Shown here: in pieces, positions 1-9,379 of the stretch | Position numbering within the stretch: position 1 is the first letter of the stretch | How the letters are laid out: the number at the start of each line of letters is the position of its first letter | Assembly: GCA_035380045.1 (NCBI GenBank) | Contig: DAOSWM010000004.1 | Location: forward strand, 1-64,000 | Direction of reading: 5' to 3' | DNA: 64,000 bases | Source of the DNA: DAOSWM01 sp035380045 | Lineage (GTDB): Bacteria; Bacteroidota; Bacteroidia; Bacteroidales; Tenuifilaceae | Made by a program: the position numbers and the translations under genes | The notes under the pieces: model-generated | Databases searched by the model: none | Seen by the model: only the letters and a program-made list of their open reading frames with translations | What the model was told of the DNA's origin: nothing

Positions 1-818
1 TAGGAAATTTCTTTGGAATTTCTAAGGACCCAATTGCAAACGGTGAAATTCCTGCAAATGTTGTTTGGTCATTTTATATCGGAGCTTTTGTACTGCTTTC
101 TTCAATAATCTGGACGGTTACAACCACAAAAGAGTATCCTCCTGAAATGTATGAAGATGAGAGTGAGAATGAGGAAAAATCAGGAAAATCAAAGTTTCGT
201 ATTCCAAAAACAATGATTCAACTCCTTGTTGTTCAGTTTTTCTCATGGTTCGCACTTTTCTCAATGTGGGTTTACACTACACCTGCAATATCATATAGAT
301 TTTATGGAACAATCGATCCGCTTAGCAAAGAGTTTCAAAGTGCAGGCGATTGGGTAGGAATTCTGTTTGGAGTTTACAATGGTGTTTCTGCTGTAATTGC
401 ACTAACACTTCCATTAATTGCAAAACGAATTGGACGAAGACCAACCCATGCTCTTGCTTTAACAATAGGAGGATTATCATTCCTTTCATTCATGCTTTTC
501 AAAAATGAAACATGGTTAATAATTCCTATGATAGGAGTAGGGATTGCTTGGGGAAGTATTTTGGCAATGCCATATGCAATGCTGGCAAATTCAATTCCTG
601 CCAAGCAGATGGGAATGTTCATGGGATTATTCAACTTATCAATCACTATTCCACAAATTACAAATGGTGTACTTGGAACAGTTTTGTTTAAACATGTTTA
701 CAACGGTAATCCGTTTAATGCAATAATTGCTGCAGGTGTTTGTATGATATTAGGTGCAATATCAACTTTCTTTGTTGATGATAAACTTGATAAAAAAATG
801 AGAAAGCATACAGTTTAA
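1..818 (+). CDS. MFS sugar transporter, 5' end missing
   Basis: An open frame runs from the window edge (frame of base 3) to a TAA at 816-818, so the gene begins upstream; the internal ATG at 147 is not the real start. The visible 271 residues are strongly hydrophobic, with about six membrane segments and a short acidic and lysine-rich cytoplasmic loop (about residues 50-67 of the visible part). The motif AKRIGRRP near the middle matches the loop between helices of the major facilitator superfamily. Its position 43 bp before a GH65 phosphorylase and near amylases suggests uptake of maltose or maltodextrins, as in the MFS genes found in Bacteroidota maltose clusters. Family is well supported; the substrate is inferred from neighbours. 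Confidence 0.85.
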   Translation, partial: GNFFGISKDPIANGEIPANVVWSFYIGAFVLLSSIIWTVTTTKEYPPEMYEDESENEEKSGKSKFRIPKTMIQLLVVQFFSWFALFSMWVYTTPAISYRFYGTIDPLSKEFQSAGDWVGILFGVYNGVSAVIALTLPLIAKRIGRRPTHALALTIGGLSFLSFMLFKNETWLIIPMIGVGIAWGSILAMPYAMLANSIPAKQMGMFMGLFNLSITIPQITNGVLGTVLFKHVYNGNPFNAIIAAGVCMILGAISTFFVDDKLDKKMRKHTV

Positions 819-861
819 GATGTTTCAAAATTAAATCAGAACTTTTTTTAAAAAACAACAT

Positions 862-3171
862 ATGAATCCATACCTCAAGCACGACGAGTGGTGCATTATT
901 GAAGAGGGATTTAACCCGGAAAACACTCGCGCATCGGAAAGTATTTTTAGCCTTGGTAACGGTGCTATGGGCCAACGGGCAAACTTCGAAGAGAAGTACA
1001 GTGGCCTAACCCTGCAAGGCAGCTACGTTGCAGGAGTTTACTACCCCGATAAAACCCGCGTAGGCTGGTGGAAGAATGGCTATCCAGAGTACTTTGCAAA
1101 AGTTATCAACTCAACAAACTGGATTGGGATTGATATTGAAGTAAATGGTGAACAACTCGATTTGGCAAAAGTTTCTGTCGATGAGTTTCGCAGGGTGTTA
1201 AATATGAAAGAGGGTTACCTCGAGCGCACATTTATCTGCGAAATGCAGTCGGGGATAAAAATTGCCGTGTCGGCAAAACGTTTCCTTAGCATTGTAAATC
1301 CCGAGTTGGGAGCCATTCGCTACAGCATAAAACCGCTAACGGGCAGGGCTACAATAACTATTAATCCCTATCTCGATGCCGATGTTCGGAACGAGGATTC
1401 GAACTATGGGGAGAAGTTCTGGGATGAGGTTGAACGGTCAGTGTCCAACAACCAGGGCTACATCGTAACTAAAACAAAGAAACTCGACTTTCATGTTGGA
1501 CATGGAATGCTTTACACCGTTTGGCTTAATGGAACCCGATTAAACCTCGACGCCAACCCCATTAGCAAGGAAAAATATGTTGGTTCTCAGTTCACCCTCG
1601 ATATCGCCTCGGGCGATGAGCTGCTACTGGTTAAGTTTGCTTCGGTAATTTCCAGCCTAAACTACGAGAAGGGTAGCTTCCCAAAGGTTTTAAACTCACA
1701 CCTAAACGAAGCGGTTGAGAAGGGGTTTATTAAAATGCTTGCCGAGCAAGCAGAGGCCTGGGCCGATGTTTGGGCTCATAGCGACATAACTATCGATGGC
1801 GATGTTGCTGCTCAGCAGGCAATTCGCTTCAATATATTCCAGCTTAGCCAAACTTACACGGGGAAAGATGAACGTTTAAATATTGGCCCCAAAGGATTTA
1901 CCGGTGAAAAGTATGGTGGTTCAACGTATTGGGATACAGAAGCGTACTGCTTGCCTTTCTACATGATTACGCACGGACAAAAAGTTGCGCGCCAGCTACT
2001 ATTATATAGGTATAAGCAGCTCGATAAGGCCATTGAGAATGCTCAAAAACTTGGGTTTACCAATGGAGCGGCACTATTCCCTATGGTAACCATGAACGGT
2101 GAAGAGTGCCATAACGAGTGGGAAATAACATTCGAGGAAATTCACCGAAACGGTGCAATTGCTTTTGCGGTTTACAACTACGTTCGTTACACTAACGATA
2201 AAGGTTATCTGGCAAATTTTGGCCTTGAACTTTTAATTTCTATTGCTCGTTTTTGGAGCCAACGAATTAATTTTTCCGAGGATAAAGGTAAGTACGTTAT
2301 GTTGGGAGTTACCGGTCCTAACGAGTACGAAAATAACGTGAATAATAACTGGTACACGAATTTGATTGCATGCTGGTGTATGGAGTACGCAGCGGAAGCA
2401 GCAGAGTTTGTAAAATCAACCGAACCAGAAAAGTATGCAAACCTCATAAAGAAGCTGAATTTCGTTGAGAACGTTGAACTCACGAAGTGGAAAGAGATTC
2501 GTGAAAACATGTTCTTCCCGGAGGATAAAAAGTTGGGAGTATTCCTGCAGCAGGAAGGGTACATGGATAAGGAACAAATCCTTGTAAAGGACCTTGACCC
2601 CAAGCAGCGTCCAATTAACCAGAAGTGGAGTTGGGATCGCATTCTACGTTCATGCTTCATAAAGCAAGCCGATGTTTTACAAGGTATGTACTTCCTTGAG
2701 GATAGGTTCGATGTTGAAACCATACGCCGTAACTTTGAGTTTTATGAGGCTCGTACGGTGCACGAGTCATCCCTTTCACCCTGTGTTCACTCGGTACAAG
2801 CTGCGCTAATTGGGCACATTGAAAAGGCTTACGAGTTGTACCTGCGAACTGCCCGCCTCGATTTGGACGATTACAACCATGAGGTGCGCGAGGGGCTTCA
2901 TATTACCAGCATGGCTGGTACTTGGATTTCAATTGTTGAAGGTTTCGGAGGCATGAGGGTTCGAAACGATATGCTGGTTTTCAACCCGCTTATTCCAAAG
3001 CAATGGAAATCGTACAGCTTCAAAGTGTGGTTTAGGGAGAACGTTCTAAAGGTGAACGTGAACGGAAAGGATATTGTTATTTCAAACGAGGAGGGTCCTT
3101 CCTTAAAGGTTAAGATTTGCGATAGTGAAATGGTGATACCTCCAGGTTCTGATATTTCCGTTACCAAATAG
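862..3171 (+). CDS. Glycoside hydrolase family 65 (maltose/kojibiose phosphorylase type)
   Basis: A 769-residue protein with the usual GH65 length and order: N-terminal beta-sandwich (about 1-270), (alpha/alpha)6 barrel (about 320-690) and a small C-terminal beta domain. The conserved catalytic segment is visible at residues 414-428 (ECHNEWEIT core), where the general acid Glu is expected, most likely E419. No signal peptide, so it acts in the cytoplasm. GH65 enzymes phosphorolyse alpha-glucobioses to glucose and beta-glucose 1-phosphate; kojibiose- or trehalose-type specificity cannot be excluded from sequence alone. It follows the MFS transporter by 43 bp and probably shares its transcript. 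A beta-phosphoglucomutase gene, the usual partner, is not in the window and may lie upstream. Confidence 0.93.
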   Translation: MNPYLKHDEWCIIEEGFNPENTRASESIFSLGNGAMGQRANFEEKYSGLTLQGSYVAGVYYPDKTRVGWWKNGYPEYFAKVINSTNWIGIDIEVNGEQLDLAKVSVDEFRRVLNMKEGYLERTFICEMQSGIKIAVSAKRFLSIVNPELGAIRYSIKPLTGRATITINPYLDADVRNEDSNYGEKFWDEVERSVSNNQGYIVTKTKKLDFHVGHGMLYTVWLNGTRLNLDANPISKEKYVGSQFTLDIASGDELLLVKFASVISSLNYEKGSFPKVLNSHLNEAVEKGFIKMLAEQAEAWADVWAHSDITIDGDVAAQQAIRFNIFQLSQTYTGKDERLNIGPKGFTGEKYGGSTYWDTEAYCLPFYMITHGQKVARQLLLYRYKQLDKAIENAQKLGFTNGAALFPMVTMNGEECHNEWEITFEEIHRNGAIAFAVYNYVRYTNDKGYLANFGLELLISIARFWSQRINFSEDKGKYVMLGVTGPNEYENNVNNNWYTNLIACWCMEYAAEAAEFVKSTEPEKYANLIKKLNFVENVELTKWKEIRENMFFPEDKKLGVFLQQEGYMDKEQILVKDLDPKQRPINQKWSWDRILRSCFIKQADVLQGMYFLEDRFDVETIRRNFEFYEARTVHESSLSPCVHSVQAALIGHIEKAYELYLRTARLDLDDYNHEVREGLHITSMAGTWISIVEGFGGMRVRNDMLVFNPLIPKQWKSYSFKVWFRENVLKVNVNGKDIVISNEEGPSLKVKICDSEMVIPPGSDISVTK

Positions 3172-3221
3172 TGAAACTTGTTTGAATTGCTATTTTTTCC
3201 CCTTGGGAAAGTTCTTTTTGC

Positions 3222-3229
3222 TAACTTTG
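3222..3229 (+). promoter_or_regulatory. Bacteroidota -7 promoter element before aldolase
   Basis: TAACTTTG matches the Bacteroidota TAnnTTTG box and lies 31 bp before the aldolase ATG. A TTG at 3203-3205 is only 16 bp upstream, so the -33 box is weak. It suggests that the aldolase has its own promoter in addition to any read-through. Confidence 0.5.
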
Positions 3230-3260
3230 GGGAAAATAAATATATTAAAAATAAAATACT

Positions 3261-4325
3261 ATGAAACGATTCCCTTCAGGAGTTCTAACCGGAAAACAGG
3301 TTCAGGAAGTTTTTGCCGCTGCAAAAGCCGAAGGCTGGGCAATACCAGCAGTTAACGTAACCGGTACCGATACCATAAACTCCGTACTTGAAACCGCCCG
3401 CGAGGTTGGTTCTCCGGTAATTATCCAGTTTTCAAATGGTGGCGCCTCGTTCTATGCAGGCAAAGGACTTTCGAACGATGGGCAGCAATCGGCCATACTC
3501 GGTGCAATATCGGGAGCGAAACACGTTCATCTTATGGCTGAAGCATATGGTGTTCCTGTAATTATGCATACCGACCATGCTGCAAAAAAGTTGCTTCCGT
3601 GGATTGATGGCTTGCTCGATGCCGGTGAAAAGCATTTTAAGGAAACTGGAAAACCTTTGTACAGCTCACACATGCTCGATTTGTCCGAGGAAAGTTTGGA
3701 GGAAAACATCGAAATTTCAGCTAGGTACCTTGAAAGGATGGCAAAAATTGGAATGACCCTGGAAATTGAACTGGGCGTAACTGGTGGTGAGGAGGATGGT
3801 GTTGACAATACCGGAGTTGATAGTTCCAAGCTATACACACAACCCGAAGAGGTTGCCTACGCCTACGAACATCTGATGAAGGTTAGTCCAAATTTTACAA
3901 TTGCAGCATCCTTTGGGAATGTGCATGGGGTTTATAAGCCCGGCAATGTTGTGCTGAGTCCAAAAATTTTAAGAGACTCGCAGGATTTTATCCAAAAGAA
4001 GTTTGGAACCAGCCCAAAACCTGTAAACTTTGTTTTTCATGGTGGAAGCGGTTCTGAGAAGGAAAAAATTGAGGAGGCCATTGGCTACGGTGTTATCAAA
4101 ATGAATCTCGATACCGATTTGCAGTGGGCTTTCTGGAATGGAATCCGAAAATACTACAACGAAAAGCAGGCATACCTGCAAGCCCAAATTGGAAATCCCG
4201 AAGGCGACGATAAGCCTAACAAGAAGTACTACGACCCCCGCGCTTGGCTTAGAAAAGGGGAGGAGAGTATTATTAGCAGACTGAAGGAATCATTTAACGA
4301 TTTGAATTGCATGGCTCGAGGCTAA
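3261..4325 (+). CDS. fbaA: Class II fructose-bisphosphate aldolase
   Basis: A 354-residue cytoplasmic enzyme that cleaves fructose 1,6-bisphosphate to dihydroxyacetone phosphate and glyceraldehyde 3-phosphate. Class II signatures are clear: the zinc-ligand segment HTDHAAKKLLPW (about residue 103 on), the glutamate-rich EIELGVTGGEEDGVD stretch, the zinc-ligand histidine in FHGGSGSEKE (about 258) and the phosphate-binding NLDTD near residue 280. Length and features fit the long FbaA (class IIA) type rather than the shorter tagatose type. It sits between the GH65 enzyme and two amylases, linking sugar uptake to glycolysis. A strong terminator hairpin begins 37 bp after its stop. Confidence 0.95.
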   Translation: MKRFPSGVLTGKQVQEVFAAAKAEGWAIPAVNVTGTDTINSVLETAREVGSPVIIQFSNGGASFYAGKGLSNDGQQSAILGAISGAKHVHLMAEAYGVPVIMHTDHAAKKLLPWIDGLLDAGEKHFKETGKPLYSSHMLDLSEESLEENIEISARYLERMAKIGMTLEIELGVTGGEEDGVDNTGVDSSKLYTQPEEVAYAYEHLMKVSPNFTIAASFGNVHGVYKPGNVVLSPKILRDSQDFIQKKFGTSPKPVNFVFHGGSGSEKEKIEEAIGYGVIKMNLDTDLQWAFWNGIRKYYNEKQAYLQAQIGNPEGDDKPNKKYYDPRAWLRKGEESIISRLKESFNDLNCMARG

Positions 4326-4335
4326 AAACTTGCTA

Positions 4336-6219
4336 ATGAAGCAGAAGTTATATTTCATTTTAAAAACCCGTTTGACTGCTTTTTGTAGTCTAACGGGTTT
4401 TTTCTTTTTGTTTCAGGGTTCCCTTTTCTCGCAAACTGTCAGCCGGGTTGAACCACCAAACTGGTGGGTAGGAATGAAAAACCAGCATCTTCAAATTTTG
4501 CTTTATGGCAAAAACATTTCAAATTCAGCTGTTCAGGTAAATTATCAGGGTATTAATCTTGAGGGTATTGAAAGGGTTGAAAGCCCAAACTACCTTTTCG
4601 TTAATTTTACAATTGCCTCAAACGCGAAACCCGGTAGCTTTAGTATTCTACTTTCCGATTCGATTGGGAACGAACAAAGTATTCAATACGAACTGCTGAA
4701 GAGAAGCGACAATTCTTCGCTTCGCGAAGGGTTTGACGCATCCGATGCTATTTACCTTCTCTATCCCGATCGATTTGCCAATGGCGACCCAGCAAACGAC
4801 GAGTTTGAAGCGATGCCCGATAAGCTTAACAGAACAGATATTCATGGCAGGCACGGTGGCGATATTCAGGGAATCATTAATCACATTGAGTATTTTAAAA
4901 ATCTGGGAGTAACAACGCTTTGGCTAAATCCGATCCTCGAAAATAACCAGCAATCGTGGTCGTACCACGGATACGCGGTTACCGATTTTTACAGGGTCGA
5001 TCCTCGTTTAGGTAGTAATGAGCTATACAGGAAATTTGTTGAAGTTGCTCACACCAATAGTTTGAAGGTTATTAAGGATATGGTTTTTAACCACTGTGGC
5101 GATATGCACTGGTGGATGAGCGATTTGCCTTCAGCCGACTGGCTAAACCAGTGGCCATCCTACACACAATCGAACTATCGTCAGCTCACTGCCTTTGATC
5201 CACACGCCTCAGGGAATGATGTTAAGCACACGGTAAATGGCTGGTTTGCTCAGCAAATGCCCGACTTGAACCAGCGGAATCCTTTTCTTGCAAAGTACCT
5301 TATTCAGAATTCAATTTGGTGGATTGAGTATGCAGATTTAAACGGTATACGTATGGATACGCACACATACTGCGATAAGGAGTTTATGGCGCGCTGGTGT
5401 GCTGCAGTGAATGCTGAATATCCAAACTTTACTATCGTTGGTGAAACGTGGTACAACCATCCTTTGTGGGTTTCGTACTGGCAGAAAGATGCCCGGAATA
5501 CCGATGGGTACAACTCTAACCTTCCGGTTGTAATGGATTTCCCGTTAATGAATGCACTTAACAGTTGTTTCGATGAACCCAATGGATGGGAAACCGGAAT
5601 GTCGAGAATTTATGAGCTTCTAGCTCATGATTTTACCTACGAGAACACCAACAACCTCCTGGTTTTTCTCGATAACCACGACAAGGGACGTTTCCAGTCC
5701 GATTCTACATTGGAGTTGAGCCGGTTGAAGCTAGGCTTGGCCTATATTCTTACCACAAGAGGAATTCCACAGCTATACTACGGAACCGAAATACTTCTAC
5801 CTGGCCACGATTCAAATGGGCATGGTGACATACGAAGAGACTTTCCTGGAGGATGGCCTTCCGATAGTCGCACATCATTCTCGCCCGAGGGGCGATCGGC
5901 CAGACAGAATGAGTTATGGAATTATACTTCGAAAATACTTGGGTGGAGGCAGAATGCTACTGCCGTTCATAATGGTAAACTAACGCATTTCGCACCCGAA
6001 AATGGAGTTTACATTTTCTTTCGCTACAACCAACAGCAAAGCGTAATGGTAATAATAAATAATAGCTACCAGGAAAGAGTTGTTGATACTAGCAGACAAG
6101 AAGAGTTTTTAAATGGATACTCAACCGGTAGAGATATTATTTCTGGAGAAATTGTTAGTAATCTTTTCGAACTTACAGTGAAACCCAGAACCGCAATGAT
6201 TATTGAATTACAAAACTAA
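4336..6219 (+). CDS. Exported GH13 amylase, SusA/neopullulanase-like (copy 1)
   Basis: The ATG at 4336 gives 627 residues; a TTG two codons earlier is less likely. Residues 1-31 form a signal peptide ending LFSQ, so the enzyme is exported to the periplasm or cell surface. Next come an N-terminal cyclomaltodextrinase-type beta domain (about 32-120, opening RVEPPNWWVGMKN), the GH13 barrel (about 135-520) and a C-terminal beta domain. Catalytic residues are in place: nucleophile D341 (GIRMD), acid E370 (VGE) and D446 (DNHD). It should hydrolyse alpha-1,4 bonds of maltodextrins, cyclodextrins or pullulan. It lies 14 bp before a paralogue. A terminator-like hairpin overlaps its signal-peptide codons, which may limit read-through from the aldolase gene. 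Confidence 0.92.
   Translation: MKQKLYFILKTRLTAFCSLTGFFFLFQGSLFSQTVSRVEPPNWWVGMKNQHLQILLYGKNISNSAVQVNYQGINLEGIERVESPNYLFVNFTIASNAKPGSFSILLSDSIGNEQSIQYELLKRSDNSSLREGFDASDAIYLLYPDRFANGDPANDEFEAMPDKLNRTDIHGRHGGDIQGIINHIEYFKNLGVTTLWLNPILENNQQSWSYHGYAVTDFYRVDPRLGSNELYRKFVEVAHTNSLKVIKDMVFNHCGDMHWWMSDLPSADWLNQWPSYTQSNYRQLTAFDPHASGNDVKHTVNGWFAQQMPDLNQRNPFLAKYLIQNSIWWIEYADLNGIRMDTHTYCDKEFMARWCAAVNAEYPNFTIVGETWYNHPLWVSYWQKDARNTDGYNSNLPVVMDFPLMNALNSCFDEPNGWETGMSRIYELLAHDFTYENTNNLLVFLDNHDKGRFQSDSTLELSRLKLGLAYILTTRGIPQLYYGTEILLPGHDSNGHGDIRRDFPGGWPSDSRTSFSPEGRSARQNELWNYTSKILGWRQNATAVHNGKLTHFAPENGVYIFFRYNQQQSVMVIINNSYQERVVDTSRQEEFLNGYSTGRDIISGEIVSNLFELTVKPRTAMIIELQN
4362..4409 (+). terminator. Terminator hairpin inside the amylase signal-peptide codons
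   Basis: The arms 4362-4379 and 4385-4402 pair over 18 positions with one T-T mismatch and one G-T wobble around a five-T loop. The 3' arm merges into a T-rich tract to 4409. This is a classic intrinsic terminator for the aldolase gene, but it lies after the next gene's ATG (4336). Confidence 0.8.
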
Positions 6220-6233
6220 AATACATTACTGCT

Positions 6234-8081
6234 ATGAGAAAGCTAGCATTTACACTTCTACTAACAACCTTAATTTCAGTACAAATGCTTAATTCCCAAA
6301 CCATAAACAGAGTTGAGCCCCCAAACTGGTGGATTGGAATGAAGAACTCTGAATTACAGCTTCTTGTTCATGGAAACGATATTTCTAATTTCGATGTTGA
6401 GCTAAATTACGCTGGTGTTAAAGTTGTTGATGTAGTTAAAGTAGAGAGTCCAAACTACCTCTTTATTAATCTCGAACTTTCTGCTGATGCCAAGGCTGGA
6501 AATTTCGATATTCTATTCAAATCGCCTGAAAAGGAGTTAAAATACACATACAGCCTTTTGGAACGAAGGGAGGGTTCTGCTGAAAGAACCGGATTCGATG
6601 CCTCGGATGTTATTTACCTGCTTTTCCCCGACCGTTTTGCCAATGGCAATTCCGAAATTGATGAGGTTGAAGGAATGCTCGATAAGCTCGACAGGAGCGA
6701 CCTGTACGCCCGTCATGGTGGCGATATTCAGGGAATTATTAATCACCTCGATTATATCCACGACTTAGGAATGACTGCTATATGGGTAAACCCATTGCTT
6801 GAAAGTAACCAGTCTGCTCAATCGTATCACGGGTATGCTACAACCGACTTCTATAATATTGACAAACGGTTTGGAACCAACGAATTATACAAGGAGTTTG
6901 TTGAACAGACGCATGGTAAAAATATGAAGGTGATTATGGATATGATTTTTAATCACTGTGGGAGCAACCACTGGTGGATGAACGATTTGCCTGAAAACGA
7001 TTGGGTTAACCAGTGGCCCGAGTTTACTCGTACAAACTACCGAAGCCCAACAAATTTCGATCCGTATGCTTCCAAGTTCGATAGTAAGCTGATGAGCGAT
7101 GGCTGGTTCGATACCCATATGCCCGACATGAACCAACGGAATCCTTTGCTGGCAAAGTATTTAATTCAGAATAGTATTTGGTGGGTTGAGTTCGCCAATT
7201 TGGATGGAATTCGCATGGATACGCACCCGTATCCCGACAAGGAGTTTATGGCTCGCTGGGCTCGCGAAGTTATGAACGAATACCCAAACTTCAACATCGT
7301 TTCAGAGGTTTGGCTAAACTATCCAGCATGGTGTGCCTACTGGCAAACTGGCGCAAACAACTCCGATAAGTTTGACTCGGGAGTAAAGTCTGTAATGGAT
7401 TTTCCATTAATGTATGCCATTGATAAGGGTCTTCAGGAGAAAGAGGGGTGGGATACAGGCCTTCACCGACTATACGAAATTCTTGCCAGCGATTTTCTTT
7501 ATCCCGATCCAATGAATATTCTAATTTTTGCGGATAATCATGATGTTTCCCGTTTTATGAAGAGCAAGGATATGGCAATTGGTCGGTTTAAGTTGGGAAT
7601 GGCATTCCTACTTACAACTCGAGGAATCCCCCAAATTTACTACGGCACTGAAATAATGATGGATGGCGATGACGTGAATGGTCACGGAGTGCTTCGTCAG
7701 GATTTTCCAGGGGGCTGGGCTAGCGACAAGCGTTCAGCATTTACTGCCGATGGCAGAACAAAGCGTGAGAATGAAGCTTGGAGCTACCTACAAACAATAC
7801 TAACCTGGCGTAAAACTGCATCGGCAATACATAGCGGGAAACTTATCCATTTCATACCTGAGAATGAGGTATACGTATATTTTAGGCAGAATAGTGAGCA
7901 AACTATTATGGTGATTCTGCATAGCGGGTACCAGCCAAAGGTGCTTAAAACAAGCAGATTCAATGAAGTGCTGGAAGGTTTTACAGATGGAATCGATATA
8001 ATAACAGGAAAGAGTTTGAGCGATATCTCACAAATCCAGCTATCGCCGCGTTCAGCAATGATTATTGAGTTGAAAAAATAA
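6234..8081 (+). CDS. Exported GH13 amylase, SusA/neopullulanase-like (copy 2)
   Basis: A 615-residue paralogue of the upstream amylase with the same architecture: signal peptide (1-21, ending LNSQ), cyclomaltodextrinase-type N domain opening RVEPPNWWIGMKN, GH13 barrel and C-terminal beta domain. Catalytic residues are D329 (GIRMD), E358 (VSE) and D434 (DNHD). Its length is close to that of Bacteroides SusA, a periplasmic neopullulanase, from memory of the family. The two copies are clearly related at protein level but diverged in DNA, so the duplication is old. The 14-bp spacing argues for one transcript. Together they could split substrate range, for example between linear and cyclic dextrins; this is inference. 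Confidence 0.92.
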   Translation: MRKLAFTLLLTTLISVQMLNSQTINRVEPPNWWIGMKNSELQLLVHGNDISNFDVELNYAGVKVVDVVKVESPNYLFINLELSADAKAGNFDILFKSPEKELKYTYSLLERREGSAERTGFDASDVIYLLFPDRFANGNSEIDEVEGMLDKLDRSDLYARHGGDIQGIINHLDYIHDLGMTAIWVNPLLESNQSAQSYHGYATTDFYNIDKRFGTNELYKEFVEQTHGKNMKVIMDMIFNHCGSNHWWMNDLPENDWVNQWPEFTRTNYRSPTNFDPYASKFDSKLMSDGWFDTHMPDMNQRNPLLAKYLIQNSIWWVEFANLDGIRMDTHPYPDKEFMARWAREVMNEYPNFNIVSEVWLNYPAWCAYWQTGANNSDKFDSGVKSVMDFPLMYAIDKGLQEKEGWDTGLHRLYEILASDFLYPDPMNILIFADNHDVSRFMKSKDMAIGRFKLGMAFLLTTRGIPQIYYGTEIMMDGDDVNGHGVLRQDFPGGWASDKRSAFTADGRTKRENEAWSYLQTILTWRKTASAIHSGKLIHFIPENEVYVYFRQNSEQTIMVILHSGYQPKVLKTSRFNEVLEGFTDGIDIITGKSLSDISQIQLSPRSAMIIELKK

Positions 8082-8088
8082 AAAAAGG

Positions 8089-8610
8089 TTAGGAGTTGCC
8101 TCGTAAATAATCGAGACGAGAGTTTATTTCGGCAATACTAAATTCTTCGGGATTGTAATCCTCTCCGTACCAATCGTAAAGGAGGAATACGTCCCTTGAC
8201 TCATTAGTTTCGAGCAGCTCAATGGCCATTTGGTACCCAACAATTCCTCCCGAATCCTCGGGAGGAGATTTTCTGCTACCGCCTACACATATTGGGTATT
8301 TTTTCTCGTTTTCTTCGTCCCACTGCTTAACGAGCTCCACATCAAGAGTCCATGCGTTACCTAGGTCGTAAACATAGGTTATCTTACTGTTGTTTTCAAA
8401 AATATCTTTTAATGTACGTTCTAACTCTTTGTTGATAATAGTGTTATCTTCATTTTTGAAGAAATGACGGTGGAAGTTTTCCCAGGTAAAAAGAGCCTGA
8501 AACGTTTCGTGAAGCAGGGTTAAAGTAAACGAAGATGGAATCCAGAAAACGCGATATATACACGGTGTCGAGCCAACTAAAGTTGCTCTTATTTCGAATA
8601 TCGTATCCAT
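8089..8610 (-). CDS. Plasmid pRiA4b ORF-3 family protein
   Basis: A 173-residue cytoplasmic protein that starts on the pattern IRATLVGSTPCIYRVFWIP and carries the later YVYDLGNAW and CVGGSRKSPPEDSGG segments typical of the pRiA4b ORF-3 / TnpR-like family (PF07929). The biochemical role of the family is not known to me; members occur on plasmids, near insertion elements and free in chromosomes. Here it converges on the amylase gene with seven bases between stops. No mobile element remains next to it. Family assignment is good, function unknown. Confidence 0.85.
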   Translation of the reverse strand: MDTIFEIRATLVGSTPCIYRVFWIPSSFTLTLLHETFQALFTWENFHRHFFKNEDNTIINKELERTLKDIFENNSKITYVYDLGNAWTLDVELVKQWDEENEKKYPICVGGSRKSPPEDSGGIVGYQMAIELLETNESRDVFLLYDWYGEDYNPEEFSIAEINSRLDYLRGNS

Positions 8611-8635
8611 TCTTATAGGTTTTGGAGAAATGGAT

Positions 8636-8661
8636 ATAAAAAAGCCCGGCTTAACCGGGCT
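8636..8661 (-). terminator. Terminator after the small T9SS protein
   Basis: AGCCCGG (8643-8649) pairs with CCGGGCT (8655-8661) across a five-base loop. Read on the - strand the stem is followed by a run of Ts, just after the stop of the gene at 8670-9176. Confidence 0.8.
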
Positions 8662-8669
8662 ATATAAAG

Positions 8670-9176
8670 CTACTCTTTTATAAGTTTTAGAACCTTTGAA
8701 GCTTTTGTTCCAACATTTAACTTTACTAAGTATATTCCTGCTCGAAGGCTTGAAACATTTAAACGATGACTAATTTCATTGTCGGTTGCTTCAAACTGGT
8801 CTGTAATGATAATTCGACCAGTAATATCAATCACAGAAAGATTAACCCTTCCTATGGTTGGAAGTGTAATTTTAATTGTTGTTTCATCCTTCGCAGGGTT
8901 GGGATATAGCTTTGCAGATAGGATCAAGTTTGGATCTACAGGAACGTCAACTATAACAAAATCGCCTTGTTGAAAACCTTGTGTGATGATTATCCCTTCA
9001 GTTTCATTTATTAACGTGCCTACAACAGGCTCGCCTAACGTCCAGCTAACAGAAATGCCAGCGTCACTGTTATACACGTAACCTCCTGCAGGAGAGATTA
9101 CTTCAAGAATACTGGTTTGTGCTTGTGCAAAGAAAAATCCAAGCACTAATAAAAGAGTGGTAGATAATTTTTTCAT
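8670..9176 (-). CDS. Small T9SS type A sorting-domain protein
   Basis: A 168-residue secreted protein. Residues 1-19 are a signal peptide ending AQAQ. Residues 20-75 hold a short beta-rich segment (GGYVYNSDAGISVSWTLGEPV) common in small Bacteroidota T9SS cargo. The last 80 residues form a type A sorting domain: LYPNPAKDETTI, then DITGR and LRAGIYLVKL, ending in a basic tail. It should cross the outer membrane through the type IX system and be anchored or released at the surface. Its particular function is unknown. It is a single-gene unit with its own terminator. Confidence 0.88.
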   Translation of the reverse strand: MKKLSTTLLLVLGFFFAQAQTSILEVISPAGGYVYNSDAGISVSWTLGEPVVGTLINETEGIIITQGFQQGDFVIVDVPVDPNLILSAKLYPNPAKDETTIKITLPTIGRVNLSVIDITGRIIITDQFEATDNEISHRLNVSSLRAGIYLVKLNVGTKASKVLKLIKE

Positions 9177-9339
9177 AGGTTGTATATTTATTGGCCAATG
9201 TATTACTAATATAATACGTTTTTTTGAAATAAAAGTTAACTATTACCAAATAATTTATAAAAATAATACATATTACTGTAGAATTCCACTTTTTTAAACT
9301 AAATTTTTTAAAACTAAAAAAATTGCCTGACCTTTTTTA

Positions 9340-9347
9340 TAGTTTTG
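9340..9347 (+). promoter_or_regulatory. Possible -7 promoter element before cysH
   Basis: TAGTTTTG fits the Bacteroidota TAnnTTTG box 33 bp before the ATG at 9380. No TTG stands 19-20 bp upstream, so support is limited to this one box. Confidence 0.4.
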
Positions 9348-9379
9348 AAGTTTGAAATTTGATAATTGTAAAATTTGAG

